A stretch of DNA of 64,000 nucleotides. Source: Candidatus Thiodiazotropha sp. CDECU1 (GTDB lineage: Bacteria > Pseudomonadota > Gammaproteobacteria > Chromatiales > Chromatiaceae). This document shows, piece after piece, positions 10,529 to 19,111 of the stretch. The number at the start of each line of letters is the position of its first letter. Within the stretch, counting starts at the first letter, position 1. The stretch covers positions 744,001 through 808,000 of the forward strand of contig NZ_OY734020.1 of assembly GCF_963455295.1 (NCBI RefSeq), read 5' to 3'. Made by a program: the position numbers and the translations under genes. The notes under the pieces were generated by a model. The model was given only the letters and a program-made list of their open reading frames with translations, had not been told where the DNA came from and searched no databases.

Positions 10529-11914
10529 ATGCTGACCTACCTGCTAAGACGTCTGCTGTTGATGTTGCCCACCCTGCTGGGCATCACCCTGGTGGTGTTC
10601 GTGGTCATGGCTGCATCACCCGGCGGCATCAGCGCCCAGAGTCTGGTGGAGGGGCAGAACCTGGACCCGGAGGCGAAAAAGGAGATCGAGGCCTACTACA
10701 ACCGACTTTACGGGCTGGACGATCCCCCCTATCTGCAATATCTGCGCTGGTTGAACAACGTCTCTCCCATCGGTTTTACCTTCGACGAAGAGAACCGGAT
10801 GAGCGGTTTCTCCTTCACCAAGGGTTCCGATCTTGGACGTAGTTTTCGCTATGGACGCCCGGTCACGGAACTGCTCTCCGAAAGGGTGCCGATTACCATC
10901 CTGTTGAATGTCTTGAGTATCCCCATCGTCTATCTGTTGGCCCTGCTGGTGGGGGTGCGCGCCGCGGTTGAGCGGGGACGCTCCTTCGATGTCAGCAGTG
11001 GCATGTTCATGCTTGCCCTCTGGTCGGTGCCGACCATGCTTGCCGGTGTGCTGATGATCGGTTTTTTCGCCAATGAGCAGTATTGGCGTTGGTTTCCGAC
11101 CGCCGGATTGAGTGATCGACTGGTGCTGGATCAGGTGTTCATGCCCCACTGGTCGAGTCTGTGGGATATCGGGCTGTTGTTCATTGTGGTCAGCGTAGCG
11201 ATTTCACTCTTTCTCGCATTGGGTCGCATCGCCTCAAGACCTTTTCGCGAGATTTCATTTGGCCTCATTTGGGGTTTGTTGGGCGTGGCTATGGTCTATC
11301 AGTTACCCGAGGTGCAGCGCTCCCCATCGCTCTGGATAGGTTTTCCCGCCGTCTTCGCCCTGCTTGCCGCCTGGTTGGCAAGCAGTGACTATCGATTGTT
11401 GCGCCAGCTCGGCTTTCTCTCCACAGGTCTGCTGGTGGGGCTTCTGCTGGCGGTCTACTGGATGCAGGGAGGATGGGTGCGGGGGTTCCTGCTGGATCGG
11501 CTGTGGCATCTGGCGCTGCCGGTGATCTGCCTCTCCTACGGCGGTTTCGCGGGTCTTGCCAAACTGACCCGGACCGCGGTGCTGGAGAATCTGCTTTCCG
11601 ACTATGCACGCACCGCCCGGGCCAAGGGGCTCGCTGAAGCGGCGGTGCTGTGGCGCCACGTTTTCCGTAACAGCCTGTTGCCCCTGATCACCGTGGCCGC
11701 GAGTCTGTTGCCGAGTCTGCTGGCGGGATCGGTTATCGTGGAGAGTATCTTCAGCATCGAGGGCATGGGCAAGCTGGCGGTGGAGGCGGTACAGACCAGG
11801 GACCGGGAACTGGTGTTGTCGATCACCTTGATTGGCGGTTGCCTGACCCTGTTGGGTTATCTGCTGGCGGATATTTTATATGCCCTGGCCGATCCGCGGG
11901 TGAGCTATGAGTAG
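10529..11914 (+). CDS. ABC transporter permease, OppB/YejB type, with extra membrane segments
   Basis: Inner-membrane channel subunit of the importer. It opens with MLTYLLRRLLLMLPTLLGITL, the usual first helix, and has the ATPase-contact loop YARTARAKGLAEAAVLWRHV in the C-terminal third. At 461 residues it is about 100 longer than typical members. Four additional hydrophobic stretches between about residues 210 and 310 appear to be inserted within the canonical six-helix core. It starts 20 bases after the binding protein, and its end overlaps the next permease by 8 bases, showing translational coupling. Confidence 0.88.
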   Translation: MLTYLLRRLLLMLPTLLGITLVVFVVMAASPGGISAQSLVEGQNLDPEAKKEIEAYYNRLYGLDDPPYLQYLRWLNNVSPIGFTFDEENRMSGFSFTKGSDLGRSFRYGRPVTELLSERVPITILLNVLSIPIVYLLALLVGVRAAVERGRSFDVSSGMFMLALWSVPTMLAGVLMIGFFANEQYWRWFPTAGLSDRLVLDQVFMPHWSSLWDIGLLFIVVSVAISLFLALGRIASRPFREISFGLIWGLLGVAMVYQLPEVQRSPSLWIGFPAVFALLAAWLASSDYRLLRQLGFLSTGLLVGLLLAVYWMQGGWVRGFLLDRLWHLALPVICLSYGGFAGLAKLTRTAVLENLLSDYARTARAKGLAEAAVLWRHVFRNSLLPLITVAASLLPSLLAGSVIVESIFSIEGMGKLAVEAVQTRDRELVLSITLIGGCLTLLGYLLADILYALADPRVSYE

Positions 11915-13079
11915 GGCGGCGAAGAGGCGCCAGAGCTATTGGCGCAGGATTCTCGGCCAGACCTTCGTGCGTTGGGGTGCCCGGCTGGGACTGCTGTGGG
12001 TGGGTATTCTCGCCTTCATCGGTGTCTTCGCCCCCTTCCTGGCCAGCAGTTTTCCCCTGTTGCTCAGTCGCGGGGGTGAGATCTCCAGTCCGGTACTGAA
12101 CTATCTGCAGCCGGTGGATGTGCTCTTTCTGGTGGCTTTCATCACCCTGTTGCTGCTCTATCCCTGGCGCATCACCGTGCTGCGCAAATTTTTCATCATG
12201 CTCTCTGTATTGGCAGTGGCGGCACTCCTTGCCTACCTTTGGGTCAAGCCCCAGCAACTGGTGATCTATGAACAGTACCGGGTTGCGGATGCCGCCGGGG
12301 AGTATGATTGGGTGGTCTTTGCGCCGATCCCCTACTCGCCGAAGGACTATCAGAGGGACCGCGGCGATACCGGCCTGGAGGCACCCCTGTCGCAGCAGTC
12401 GCGAGCCCATTGGTTCGGTACCGAACAGAACGGCGCCGATGTGCTCAGCCGCATGGTCCATGCCTCCCGGATCGCCCTTGGTATCGGCTTCGTGGCCACC
12501 GGTATCGCCATGTTGCTGGGGGTCATCATCGGTGGTCTGATGGGTTATTTTTCCGGTGTGGTGGATATCCTCGGGATGCGCCTGGTGGAGATTTTCGAGG
12601 CCGTGCCTACCCTGTTCCTGTTGCTGACCTTTGTCGCCTTCTTTGGGCGCAGTCTCTATATCATGATGGTGATCATCGGTATCACCAGCTGGCCCGGCTA
12701 TGCCCGTTATGTGCGTGCCGAGTTTCTGCGTCTGCGCAAGCAGGACTTTGTCCAGGCCGCAGAGGCGGCGGGCCTGCCTCTGCCCTCGATCCTGTTTCGT
12801 CATATGCTGCCCAATGGTATGGGGCCGGTCTTGGTGGCGGCCAGTTTTGGGGTGGCGTCGGCGATCCTCGCCGAGGCCACCCTGAGTTTCCTCGGCCTTG
12901 GTCTGGTGGACGATCCCTCCTGGGGCGAGATGCTGAATCAGGCGGTGCAGTCATCCCGTTTCAACTGGTGGATGGCGGCCTTTCCTGGGGGTGCCATCTT
13001 TCTGACTGTTTTCGCCTATAACCTGATCGGTGAATCCCTGCGCGATGCCATCGATCCCTATCTGAGTAAATCGGGCTGA
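11907..13079 (+). CDS. ABC transporter permease, OppC/YejE type
   Basis: Second channel subunit, 390 residues, overlapping the previous gene by 8 bases. The C-terminal half is the standard OppC core (HWFGTEQNGADVLSRM, then six-helix region and contact loop KQDFVQAAEAAGLPLPSI). The N-terminal half carries two extra hydrophobic segments (VDVLFLVAFITLLLLYPW and FFIMLSVLAVAALLAYLWV) and a soluble stretch absent from short OppC proteins. Its TGA overlaps the ATG of the following ATPase by one base. It pairs with the upstream permease. Confidence 0.9.
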   Translation: MSRAAKRRQSYWRRILGQTFVRWGARLGLLWVGILAFIGVFAPFLASSFPLLLSRGGEISSPVLNYLQPVDVLFLVAFITLLLLYPWRITVLRKFFIMLSVLAVAALLAYLWVKPQQLVIYEQYRVADAAGEYDWVVFAPIPYSPKDYQRDRGDTGLEAPLSQQSRAHWFGTEQNGADVLSRMVHASRIALGIGFVATGIAMLLGVIIGGLMGYFSGVVDILGMRLVEIFEAVPTLFLLLTFVAFFGRSLYIMMVIIGITSWPGYARYVRAEFLRLRKQDFVQAAEAAGLPLPSILFRHMLPNGMGPVLVAASFGVASAILAEATLSFLGLGLVDDPSWGEMLNQAVQSSRFNWWMAAFPGGAIFLTVFAYNLIGESLRDAIDPYLSKSG

Positions 13080-14707
13080 TGTTGCTCTCAGTGAAACAGC
13101 TGCATACCTGGTTCAAGCATCAGGATCAAACCATCAAGGCGGTGGACGAGGTCAGCTTTGAAATTACCAGAGGTGAGACCTTCTGCCTGGTTGGGGAGTC
13201 GGGCAGTGGCAAATCGATCACCGCACTCTCGATTATGCAACTGCTGCCAAAATCCAATCTACAGCGCCATACGGGGGAGATCCGTTTCCAGACTGAGGGT
13301 GAAGCAGCGGTGGATCTGGCCGGTCTGGGCGAGACCGAAATGCAGCAGGTGCGGGGAGGGAAGATCGCCATGATCTTCCAGGAGCCCATGAGTTCCCTGA
13401 ATCCCGTGTTTACCATTGGCGAGCAGATCCTCGAGGCGGTAAGACTCCACTTTCCCGAACTGTCAGAGGGGGAGGCCTGGCAACAGGTTATGGAGTCCCT
13501 GGTAGCGGTACAGCTGCCCGACCCTGAAACCCGGGTGCACAGCTATCCCCACCAGCTCTCCGGTGGGCAGCGTCAACGGGTGATGATCGCCATGGCCATG
13601 GCCTGTGAGCCCGATCTGTTGATCGCCGATGAACCCACCACCGCATTGGATGTCACGGTTCAGCGGGAGATCCTGCGCTTGATGAAGACCCTGCAGGAAC
13701 GCACCCAGATGGCGATCCTCTTTATCACCCATGATTTCGGCGTGGTGTCCCAGATCGCCGATCGTGTCGGTGTCATGCAACGGGGCAAACTGGTGGAGAC
13801 CGGGGTGACCGAGCAGATCATACACCGGCCCGGTCATAGCTATACCCAGGCACTGATCGCCGCCCTGCCGGAGAACCTGGCACGGAATCAGCCCCATGAG
13901 CAGCACCAGGATCAGGTTCCCTTGATAGAGCTTTCCCAACTGGAGATCCATTTTCCGGTCCGCAAGGGACTGCTGCGACGGGTTGTGGATCAGGTGCGAG
14001 CGGTGGATGGTGTCGATCTGCAGATACCCCGGGGAGAGATCCTGGCACTGGTGGGGGAGTCGGGCAGTGGCAAGACCACACTGGGCAGGGGTATCCTGCG
14101 GCTCACCGAGCCCACCGCCGGTCGGGTGGCATTCGATGATACCGATATTACCGAGATGAACCGATCCCAGTTGCGGCGGTTTCGCCGCCATATGCAGATC
14201 ATCTTTCAGGACCCCATATCCTCCCTCAATCCACGTCTCAGTATCGCCGCGATCCTGACCGAACCGATGAAGGTACACGGGATCGGTGAAAACCAGGAAG
14301 CGCGCATCGAGATAGCAAGAGAGCTGTTGGATCAGGTACAGATGGAGGAGGATACCCTGTGGCGTTACCCGCATGAATTTTCCGGCGGTCAGCGGCAGCG
14401 GATCGGGATTGCAAGGGCCCTCTCTCTCAACCCCTCTTTCATCGTTTGTGATGAGATCACCAGCGCCCTGGATGTCTCCGTGCAGGCAGAAATCTTGCGC
14501 ATGTTGTTGGAGCTGCGCGCCAGGCGCGGGCTTACCCTGCTGTTCATTACCCACAATATCGGTGTGGTGGAGTATGTCAGCGACCGCACCGCGGTGATGT
14601 ATCAGGGCAAGATTGTGGAACAGGGAAGAACCGAGGATATTGTCAATCGCCCGAGCAATCGATACACACAGCAGTTGATAGCAGCGGTACCCCGGGTGCC
14701 GGTTTGA
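13079..14707 (+). CDS. double-headed peptide ABC transporter ATPase, YejF type (first copy)
   Basis: Two complete nucleotide-binding domains in one chain of 542 residues, energising the import complex. Domain 1: Walker A GESGSGKS at 39-46, signature LSGGQRQRV, Walker [13 protein letters not shown]. Domain 2: [29 protein letters not shown]. All catalytic glutamates are present. It starts on the stop codon of the preceding permease. Unlike the second ATPase gene, it lacks the Cys-rich oligopeptide-transporter C-terminal motif after each domain. One such gene would suffice for a transporter, yet another follows 27 bases later. Confidence 0.92.
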   Translation: MLLSVKQLHTWFKHQDQTIKAVDEVSFEITRGETFCLVGESGSGKSITALSIMQLLPKSNLQRHTGEIRFQTEGEAAVDLAGLGETEMQQVRGGKIAMIFQEPMSSLNPVFTIGEQILEAVRLHFPELSEGEAWQQVMESLVAVQLPDPETRVHSYPHQLSGGQRQRVMIAMAMACEPDLLIADEPTTALDVTVQREILRLMKTLQERTQMAILFITHDFGVVSQIADRVGVMQRGKLVETGVTEQIIHRPGHSYTQALIAALPENLARNQPHEQHQDQVPLIELSQLEIHFPVRKGLLRRVVDQVRAVDGVDLQIPRGEILALVGESGSGKTTLGRGILRLTEPTAGRVAFDDTDITEMNRSQLRRFRRHMQIIFQDPISSLNPRLSIAAILTEPMKVHGIGENQEARIEIARELLDQVQMEEDTLWRYPHEFSGGQRQRIGIARALSLNPSFIVCDEITSALDVSVQAEILRMLLELRARRGLTLLFITHNIGVVEYVSDRTAVMYQGKIVEQGRTEDIVNRPSNRYTQQLIAAVPRVPV

Positions 14708-14734
14708 TATTCTCGGGCACTACCCAGCCGAGCC

Positions 14735-16732
14735 ATGGCTGAACAGTTGCTAAAGATCACTGCGCTGCGGCTTGCCTTGAAGCGTGGCAACAGCAGGCTT
14801 CCCATTGTGGTGGATCTCGATCTTGAGATTCAGCAGGGTGAGACATTTGCCCTGCTGGGTGAGTCGGGTTGCGGTAAGTCGATGACCGCCCTGTCCCTGA
14901 TGCGCTTGTTGCCGCCCGCTGTTTTTATCGATGGGGGAGGGATCGAATTCAGCGGTATCGACATTGTGGGGCAGGATCAAGCATCGATGCGCCGCCTGCG
15001 CGGCGGTCAGATGGGGATGATATTCCAGGAGCCCATGTCCTCTCTCAATCCGTTGATGACCATCGGTGGACAGATAGCGGAAGCAGTGAAGCTGCATAGT
15101 GATCACAAGGGTAATAGGGTCAAGCGGTGTGTCATCGAGTTGTTGCAGGCCGTGCTGATTCCCGAGCCGGAGCAGTGTGTGGATCGCTATCCCCATCAAC
15201 TCTCCGGCGGTATGAAACAGCGGGTGATGATCGCCATGGCGCTGGCGGGAAATCCCAGGCTGCTGATTGCCGATGAGCCAACCACCGCCCTCGATGTAAC
15301 CATGCAGGCGCAGATTCTGGGTTTGCTGAAGCAGCTGCAACAGGATAGGGGAATGTCGATACTGCTGATTACCCACGATCTGGGAGTGGTTGCGGAAATG
15401 GCGGATCGGGTTGCTGTGATGTATGCCGGAGAGATGGTGGAAACCGCGGCGGTTGGTCCATTTTTTCAAGCCCCTATGCATCCCTACAGTCGCATGCTGT
15501 TTGCTTCCCTGCCCGAGCGCAGGCGCCCTGGTGAAAGGTTGGCGGTGATCGAAGGCAGTGTGCCGACCCTGGGCAGTAGTGTCGCTGGATGCCGTTTCCA
15601 GCAACGTTGCGTGCAACGCCAGCAGATCTGCCAAGAGGTCTCCCCTGACTGGACATTCGGTGACAACCGATCGGGTGTGCGCTGCCATCTGTATGGGGAT
15701 AATGGATTGATACCAGGTGTGAGTGAGGTAGAACAGGTGTCGACCCACCCCACAGCCGAGCGTGGGAATGGACCGCTCTTGTCGATCCGGAATCTTCAGG
15801 TGCACTATCCCATTCGAAAAGGGCTGCTGCAGCCTGTGGTCGACCATCTCAGGGCGGTGGACGGTGTGGACCTGGATATCGCCAAAGGGTCTGTGTTGGC
15901 ACTGGTCGGGGAGTCGGGTTGCGGTAAATCCACGTTGGGAAAGGCGATTCTGCAGCTGGTTAAAATAACCGGGGGAAACGTCTTGCTCGAAGAGAGGGAG
16001 CTGACAGGGATGAGTCAGCATGAGCTGCGAACTGTCCGCGGCGATCTCCAGCTTATCTTTCAGGATCCCATGTCTGCTATGAATCCCAGGATGCGGGTGG
16101 AAGATATCATCGCTGAGGGAATGCGTGCGCAACGTATCTACAGCAGAAATACTATAGCCAAGGGTGTTGAATCACTGTTGCTTCAGGTAGGGTTACCCGT
16201 ATCGGCCGCCAGCAGATATCCGCATGAATTTTCCGGGGGTCAGCGGCAGCGTATCTGTGTTGCCCGGGCATTGGCGGTGAAGCCAAAATTGCTGGTCTGC
16301 GACGAGCCAACCAGCGCCCTGGACCTCTCTGTACAGGCCCAGATACTCAATCTGCTGAAAGGATTGCAGGGCGAGTTTCAGCTCTCCTATCTTTTTATCT
16401 CTCATGATATTTCAGTTGTGAGTTACATGGCCGACGAAATAGCAGTTATGTATCTAGGCAGGATTGTCGAAAGAGGCCGCACCGATGAGGTGATCAAGCG
16501 GCCTTTACATCCCTATACACGGGCGCTTCTCTCGGCTGTGCCTGTTCCTGATCCCGACAAGCAGCGAAATGTGATCCGCTTGCCAGGTGAGATTTCTTCA
16601 TCGGTGACAACACCAAGTGGATGCCATTTCCATCCGCGCTGTCCGCAATCGGTGGTGGATTGCGTCGAGAACTATCCCGAGGAGGTAAAGGTTAGTGAAA
16701 CCCATAAAGTGAGTTGCTGGTTACCAGCTTGA
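14735..16732 (+). CDS. double-headed peptide ABC transporter ATPase, DppD-DppF type (second copy)
   Basis: A second fused pair of nucleotide-binding domains, 665 residues. Domain 1: [29 protein letters not shown]. Domain 2: [29 protein letters not shown]. Each domain is followed by the oligopeptide-transporter C-terminal cysteine motif ([16 protein letters not shown] and [15 protein letters not shown], each with a further Cys downstream), which in DppD-type ATPases holds an iron-sulfur cluster. It lies 27 bases after the first ATPase gene, so it is probably in the same operon. The ribosome site is weak. Whether the two ATPases alternate on the same permeases cannot be told from sequence. Confidence 0.9.
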   Translation: MAEQLLKITALRLALKRGNSRLPIVVDLDLEIQQGETFALLGESGCGKSMTALSLMRLLPPAVFIDGGGIEFSGIDIVGQDQASMRRLRGGQMGMIFQEPMSSLNPLMTIGGQIAEAVKLHSDHKGNRVKRCVIELLQAVLIPEPEQCVDRYPHQLSGGMKQRVMIAMALAGNPRLLIADEPTTALDVTMQAQILGLLKQLQQDRGMSILLITHDLGVVAEMADRVAVMYAGEMVETAAVGPFFQAPMHPYSRMLFASLPERRRPGERLAVIEGSVPTLGSSVAGCRFQQRCVQRQQICQEVSPDWTFGDNRSGVRCHLYGDNGLIPGVSEVEQVSTHPTAERGNGPLLSIRNLQVHYPIRKGLLQPVVDHLRAVDGVDLDIAKGSVLALVGESGCGKSTLGKAILQLVKITGGNVLLEERELTGMSQHELRTVRGDLQLIFQDPMSAMNPRMRVEDIIAEGMRAQRIYSRNTIAKGVESLLLQVGLPVSAASRYPHEFSGGQRQRICVARALAVKPKLLVCDEPTSALDLSVQAQILNLLKGLQGEFQLSYLFISHDISVVSYMADEIAVMYLGRIVERGRTDEVIKRPLHPYTRALLSAVPVPDPDKQRNVIRLPGEISSSVTTPSGCHFHPRCPQSVVDCVENYPEEVKVSETHKVSCWLPA

Positions 16733-16875
16733 TTGAATCTGCAGGTAAATTAGTAATTATTAACACTCTGCTGGTTTACTGTCACAGGTAAAATAGTTCA
16801 GAATGAGGTGTAACGGCTTTTCGTACTACCCATGCACAAACAATTACCAGCGCCAATTCGGCATAGTTTCCCGGC

Positions 16876-18294
16876 ATGCGAATAACCATACAAACAAAAC
16901 TATTCCTAAGCCACTTTGCTGCAATCATTCTTGTCTCCGGTAGCGCGGGTACCTATTTCTATACCAGTGCCGCCGAAAACCTGAAGACCGCGCTTCAGTC
17001 CCGCTTGATGAACAGCGCTGCACTGATCAGTCAGTGTTTGGATACCGAGAACCTGGATCAGATCCGCTCAGAATCGGATATGAATAACCCGGCGTTTAAA
17101 AAAAATCTGGCTGCATTGCGTGAGTTCGTTAAGTCGAATCCCGATTTCGCGTTTATCTATATAATGCGCAGAAAGGAAAACAAGGCTTTTTTCGTTATCG
17201 ATTCCGATCTGCAGGACCCTGCCCTGCCGGGGGAGGAGTATGAACATGATGTTCCCGCCCTGATGGAGGGTTTTCTGCGTCCCTCGGTGGATGAGAGTAT
17301 CACGGAGGATAAATGGGGATTTTTTCTGTCGGGTTATTCCCCCCTGGAGGGCGGCGAGGATGATTATCTGGTGGGTATAGATATGCGGGCGGATGAAGTG
17401 CAGGCCAAGTTCGAAAGGATACGCCTGGCCGGTATGCTCTCGTTTGCGTTATCTGTAATACTGGCAATGATATTCAGCCGCCTGCTGTCCATGAATTTCA
17501 CCAAACGCATTACCGATCTGACAACCCGTTTTGCGCTTATAGCGCCTATTGAGGATGACCTGGGCGATGTAGCGCAGGGTGATGAGCTTGATCAGCTGTC
17601 ACTCTCCTTCGATCATATGTCAAAGCGTCTACAGATCAAGCGGCAGCAGATCGATGAGAATCAGGTTTCTCTGCGCAGCGCGCACAGTGAGATGGAACAA
17701 CGGGTGGAGAGTCGTACCTCGGAATTATTGCAATCCAATCAAAAGCTGATGCAGGAGATTGCCGAGCGCAAAAATGTGGAACGGATGTTGGAACAGACCT
17801 CGCGTACCGATTACCTAACCGGGATTTTGAATCGCCGGGCGATCAGTATTCGATTGGATCAGGTAATGGCGCAAACGGCCAGGGGTTCAAAGAGCTTTTG
17901 TACCATTTTACTGGATATCGACCACTTCAAGCAGGTCAATGATCAGTATGGTCATGATGTTGGTGATCAGGTTTTGAAACATTGTGTTGAAAAGCTACAG
18001 AGCTGTATCCGGGAATCCGATGAGCTTGGGCGTTGGGGTGGAGAGGAGTTTTTGGTCTTGACCCCGGAGACAGAGCTGGCCGAAGCAAAAAAACTGGCAC
18101 AGCGGTTGTGTGTTGAGTTGGCCGCCACATCCTTCGTTCATCAACAAAACGAAATTTCTGTCACAGCGAGTCTCGGTGTGACACGCTACCTCAATGGTGA
18201 GAACCTGGGGGCATGCCTGAGACGTACCGATGATGCACTCTACGCTGCGAAGGCACGAGGTCGCAATTGCGTAGTGGTTACCGATCCAGAGTGA
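16876..18294 (+). CDS. membrane-bound diguanylate cyclase with periplasmic sensor
   Basis: Predicted to make cyclic di-GMP. Layout: N-terminal membrane helix (about 10-30), an extracytoplasmic sensor of about 150 residues, a second helix (about 185-203), a HAMP-type linker, a coiled coil (IDENQVSLRSAHSEMEQRVE) and a C-terminal GGDEF domain. The active site is GGEEF at 388-392, a functional variant. The inhibitory I-site RESD (379-382) lies exactly five residues before it, so product inhibition is expected. It is 142 bases after the ABC ATPase and has no obvious operon partner upstream. The ligand is unknown. Confidence 0.93.
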   Translation: MRITIQTKLFLSHFAAIILVSGSAGTYFYTSAAENLKTALQSRLMNSAALISQCLDTENLDQIRSESDMNNPAFKKNLAALREFVKSNPDFAFIYIMRRKENKAFFVIDSDLQDPALPGEEYEHDVPALMEGFLRPSVDESITEDKWGFFLSGYSPLEGGEDDYLVGIDMRADEVQAKFERIRLAGMLSFALSVILAMIFSRLLSMNFTKRITDLTTRFALIAPIEDDLGDVAQGDELDQLSLSFDHMSKRLQIKRQQIDENQVSLRSAHSEMEQRVESRTSELLQSNQKLMQEIAERKNVERMLEQTSRTDYLTGILNRRAISIRLDQVMAQTARGSKSFCTILLDIDHFKQVNDQYGHDVGDQVLKHCVEKLQSCIRESDELGRWGGEEFLVLTPETELAEAKKLAQRLCVELAATSFVHQQNEISVTASLGVTRYLNGENLGACLRRTDDALYAAKARGRNCVVVTDPE

Positions 18295-18326
18295 GGGAGA
18301 TAGGTGGCTAGCTACAGGGGGAAGCC

Positions 18327-19085
18327 ATGACGATAGATTGGAACACAACATTTGCCGCAATCTGGCGTCCGCGCAAAGGCTATTTGCGAGCGGTTGAACA
18401 TATCGACCAAGTAGGGCTTGATCGGCTGATTGGTATCGATGATCAGAAGCTGCAACTTATGCAGAATACACAACGCTTCCTTGCTGGCCAGGGCGCCAAT
18501 AATACATTGTTATGGGGAAGCAAGGGTAGCGGTAAATCTTCACTCGTCAAGGCGGTGTTCGATCATTTCCGGGAGCAGGGGCTACGATTGATACAGATCG
18601 ACAGAACCGATTTGATTGAATTGCCGGAGATCGTCGACTCGATCAGGGGAACGTCCCACCGCTTTATCGTATATTGCGATGATCTAACCTTTGATATCGG
18701 CGAGGCATCCTATCGAGCACTGAAGAGTGTCCTGGATGGCTCAATAGAGGCGCCTCCCGAAAATGTCCTGATCTACGCAACATCCAATCGACGCCATCTT
18801 CTGCCAGAGTTCATGAGTGAAAACCAGGAGGCGAGGATGGTGGGTGACGATCTTCATTTGGGCGATACTACTGAGGAGAAACTGGCTCTGTCGGACCGGT
18901 TCGGTCTGTGGCTCTCCTTCTACCCGGTGAATTGGCAGGGTTACTTAAATATAGTGGACAGCTATTTTCCGGATTATGAGGGAGATCGTGAAGCACTGCA
19001 TGCGGCGGCAAAACAATTTGCAATGTCGCGAGGTGGCACTAAAAGTGGGCGTGCTGCGCTACAGTTTTTCAAGGCCTATTCTTAA
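18327..19085 (+). CDS. DUF815 family AAA+-like ATPase
   Basis: 252-residue predicted P-loop ATPase of the DUF815 family. Walker A is GSKGSGKSS near residues 63-71; a Walker B-like strand FIVYCDDLTF and a sensor-1-like segment NVLIYATSNRRHLLPEFM follow. The ATG has a GGGGGA site 5 bases upstream. The family is widespread in Proteobacteria and lacks an established role. It lies between a diguanylate cyclase (32-base gap) and an RND pump (26-base gap), which may be one transcription unit. The family call is firm; the function is unknown. Confidence 0.88.
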   Translation: MTIDWNTTFAAIWRPRKGYLRAVEHIDQVGLDRLIGIDDQKLQLMQNTQRFLAGQGANNTLLWGSKGSGKSSLVKAVFDHFREQGLRLIQIDRTDLIELPEIVDSIRGTSHRFIVYCDDLTFDIGEASYRALKSVLDGSIEAPPENVLIYATSNRRHLLPEFMSENQEARMVGDDLHLGDTTEEKLALSDRFGLWLSFYPVNWQGYLNIVDSYFPDYEGDREALHAAAKQFAMSRGGTKSGRAALQFFKAYS

Positions 19086-19111
19086 GTGCTGCTGATTGAC
19101 AAGATACTTAT

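Noticed and set aside
14750-16132. 460-codon open frame antisense to the second ATPase
   Set aside because: Composition mirrors the sense gene; Gln/His-rich with no motif. Typical shadow of a well-conserved ABC ATPase.
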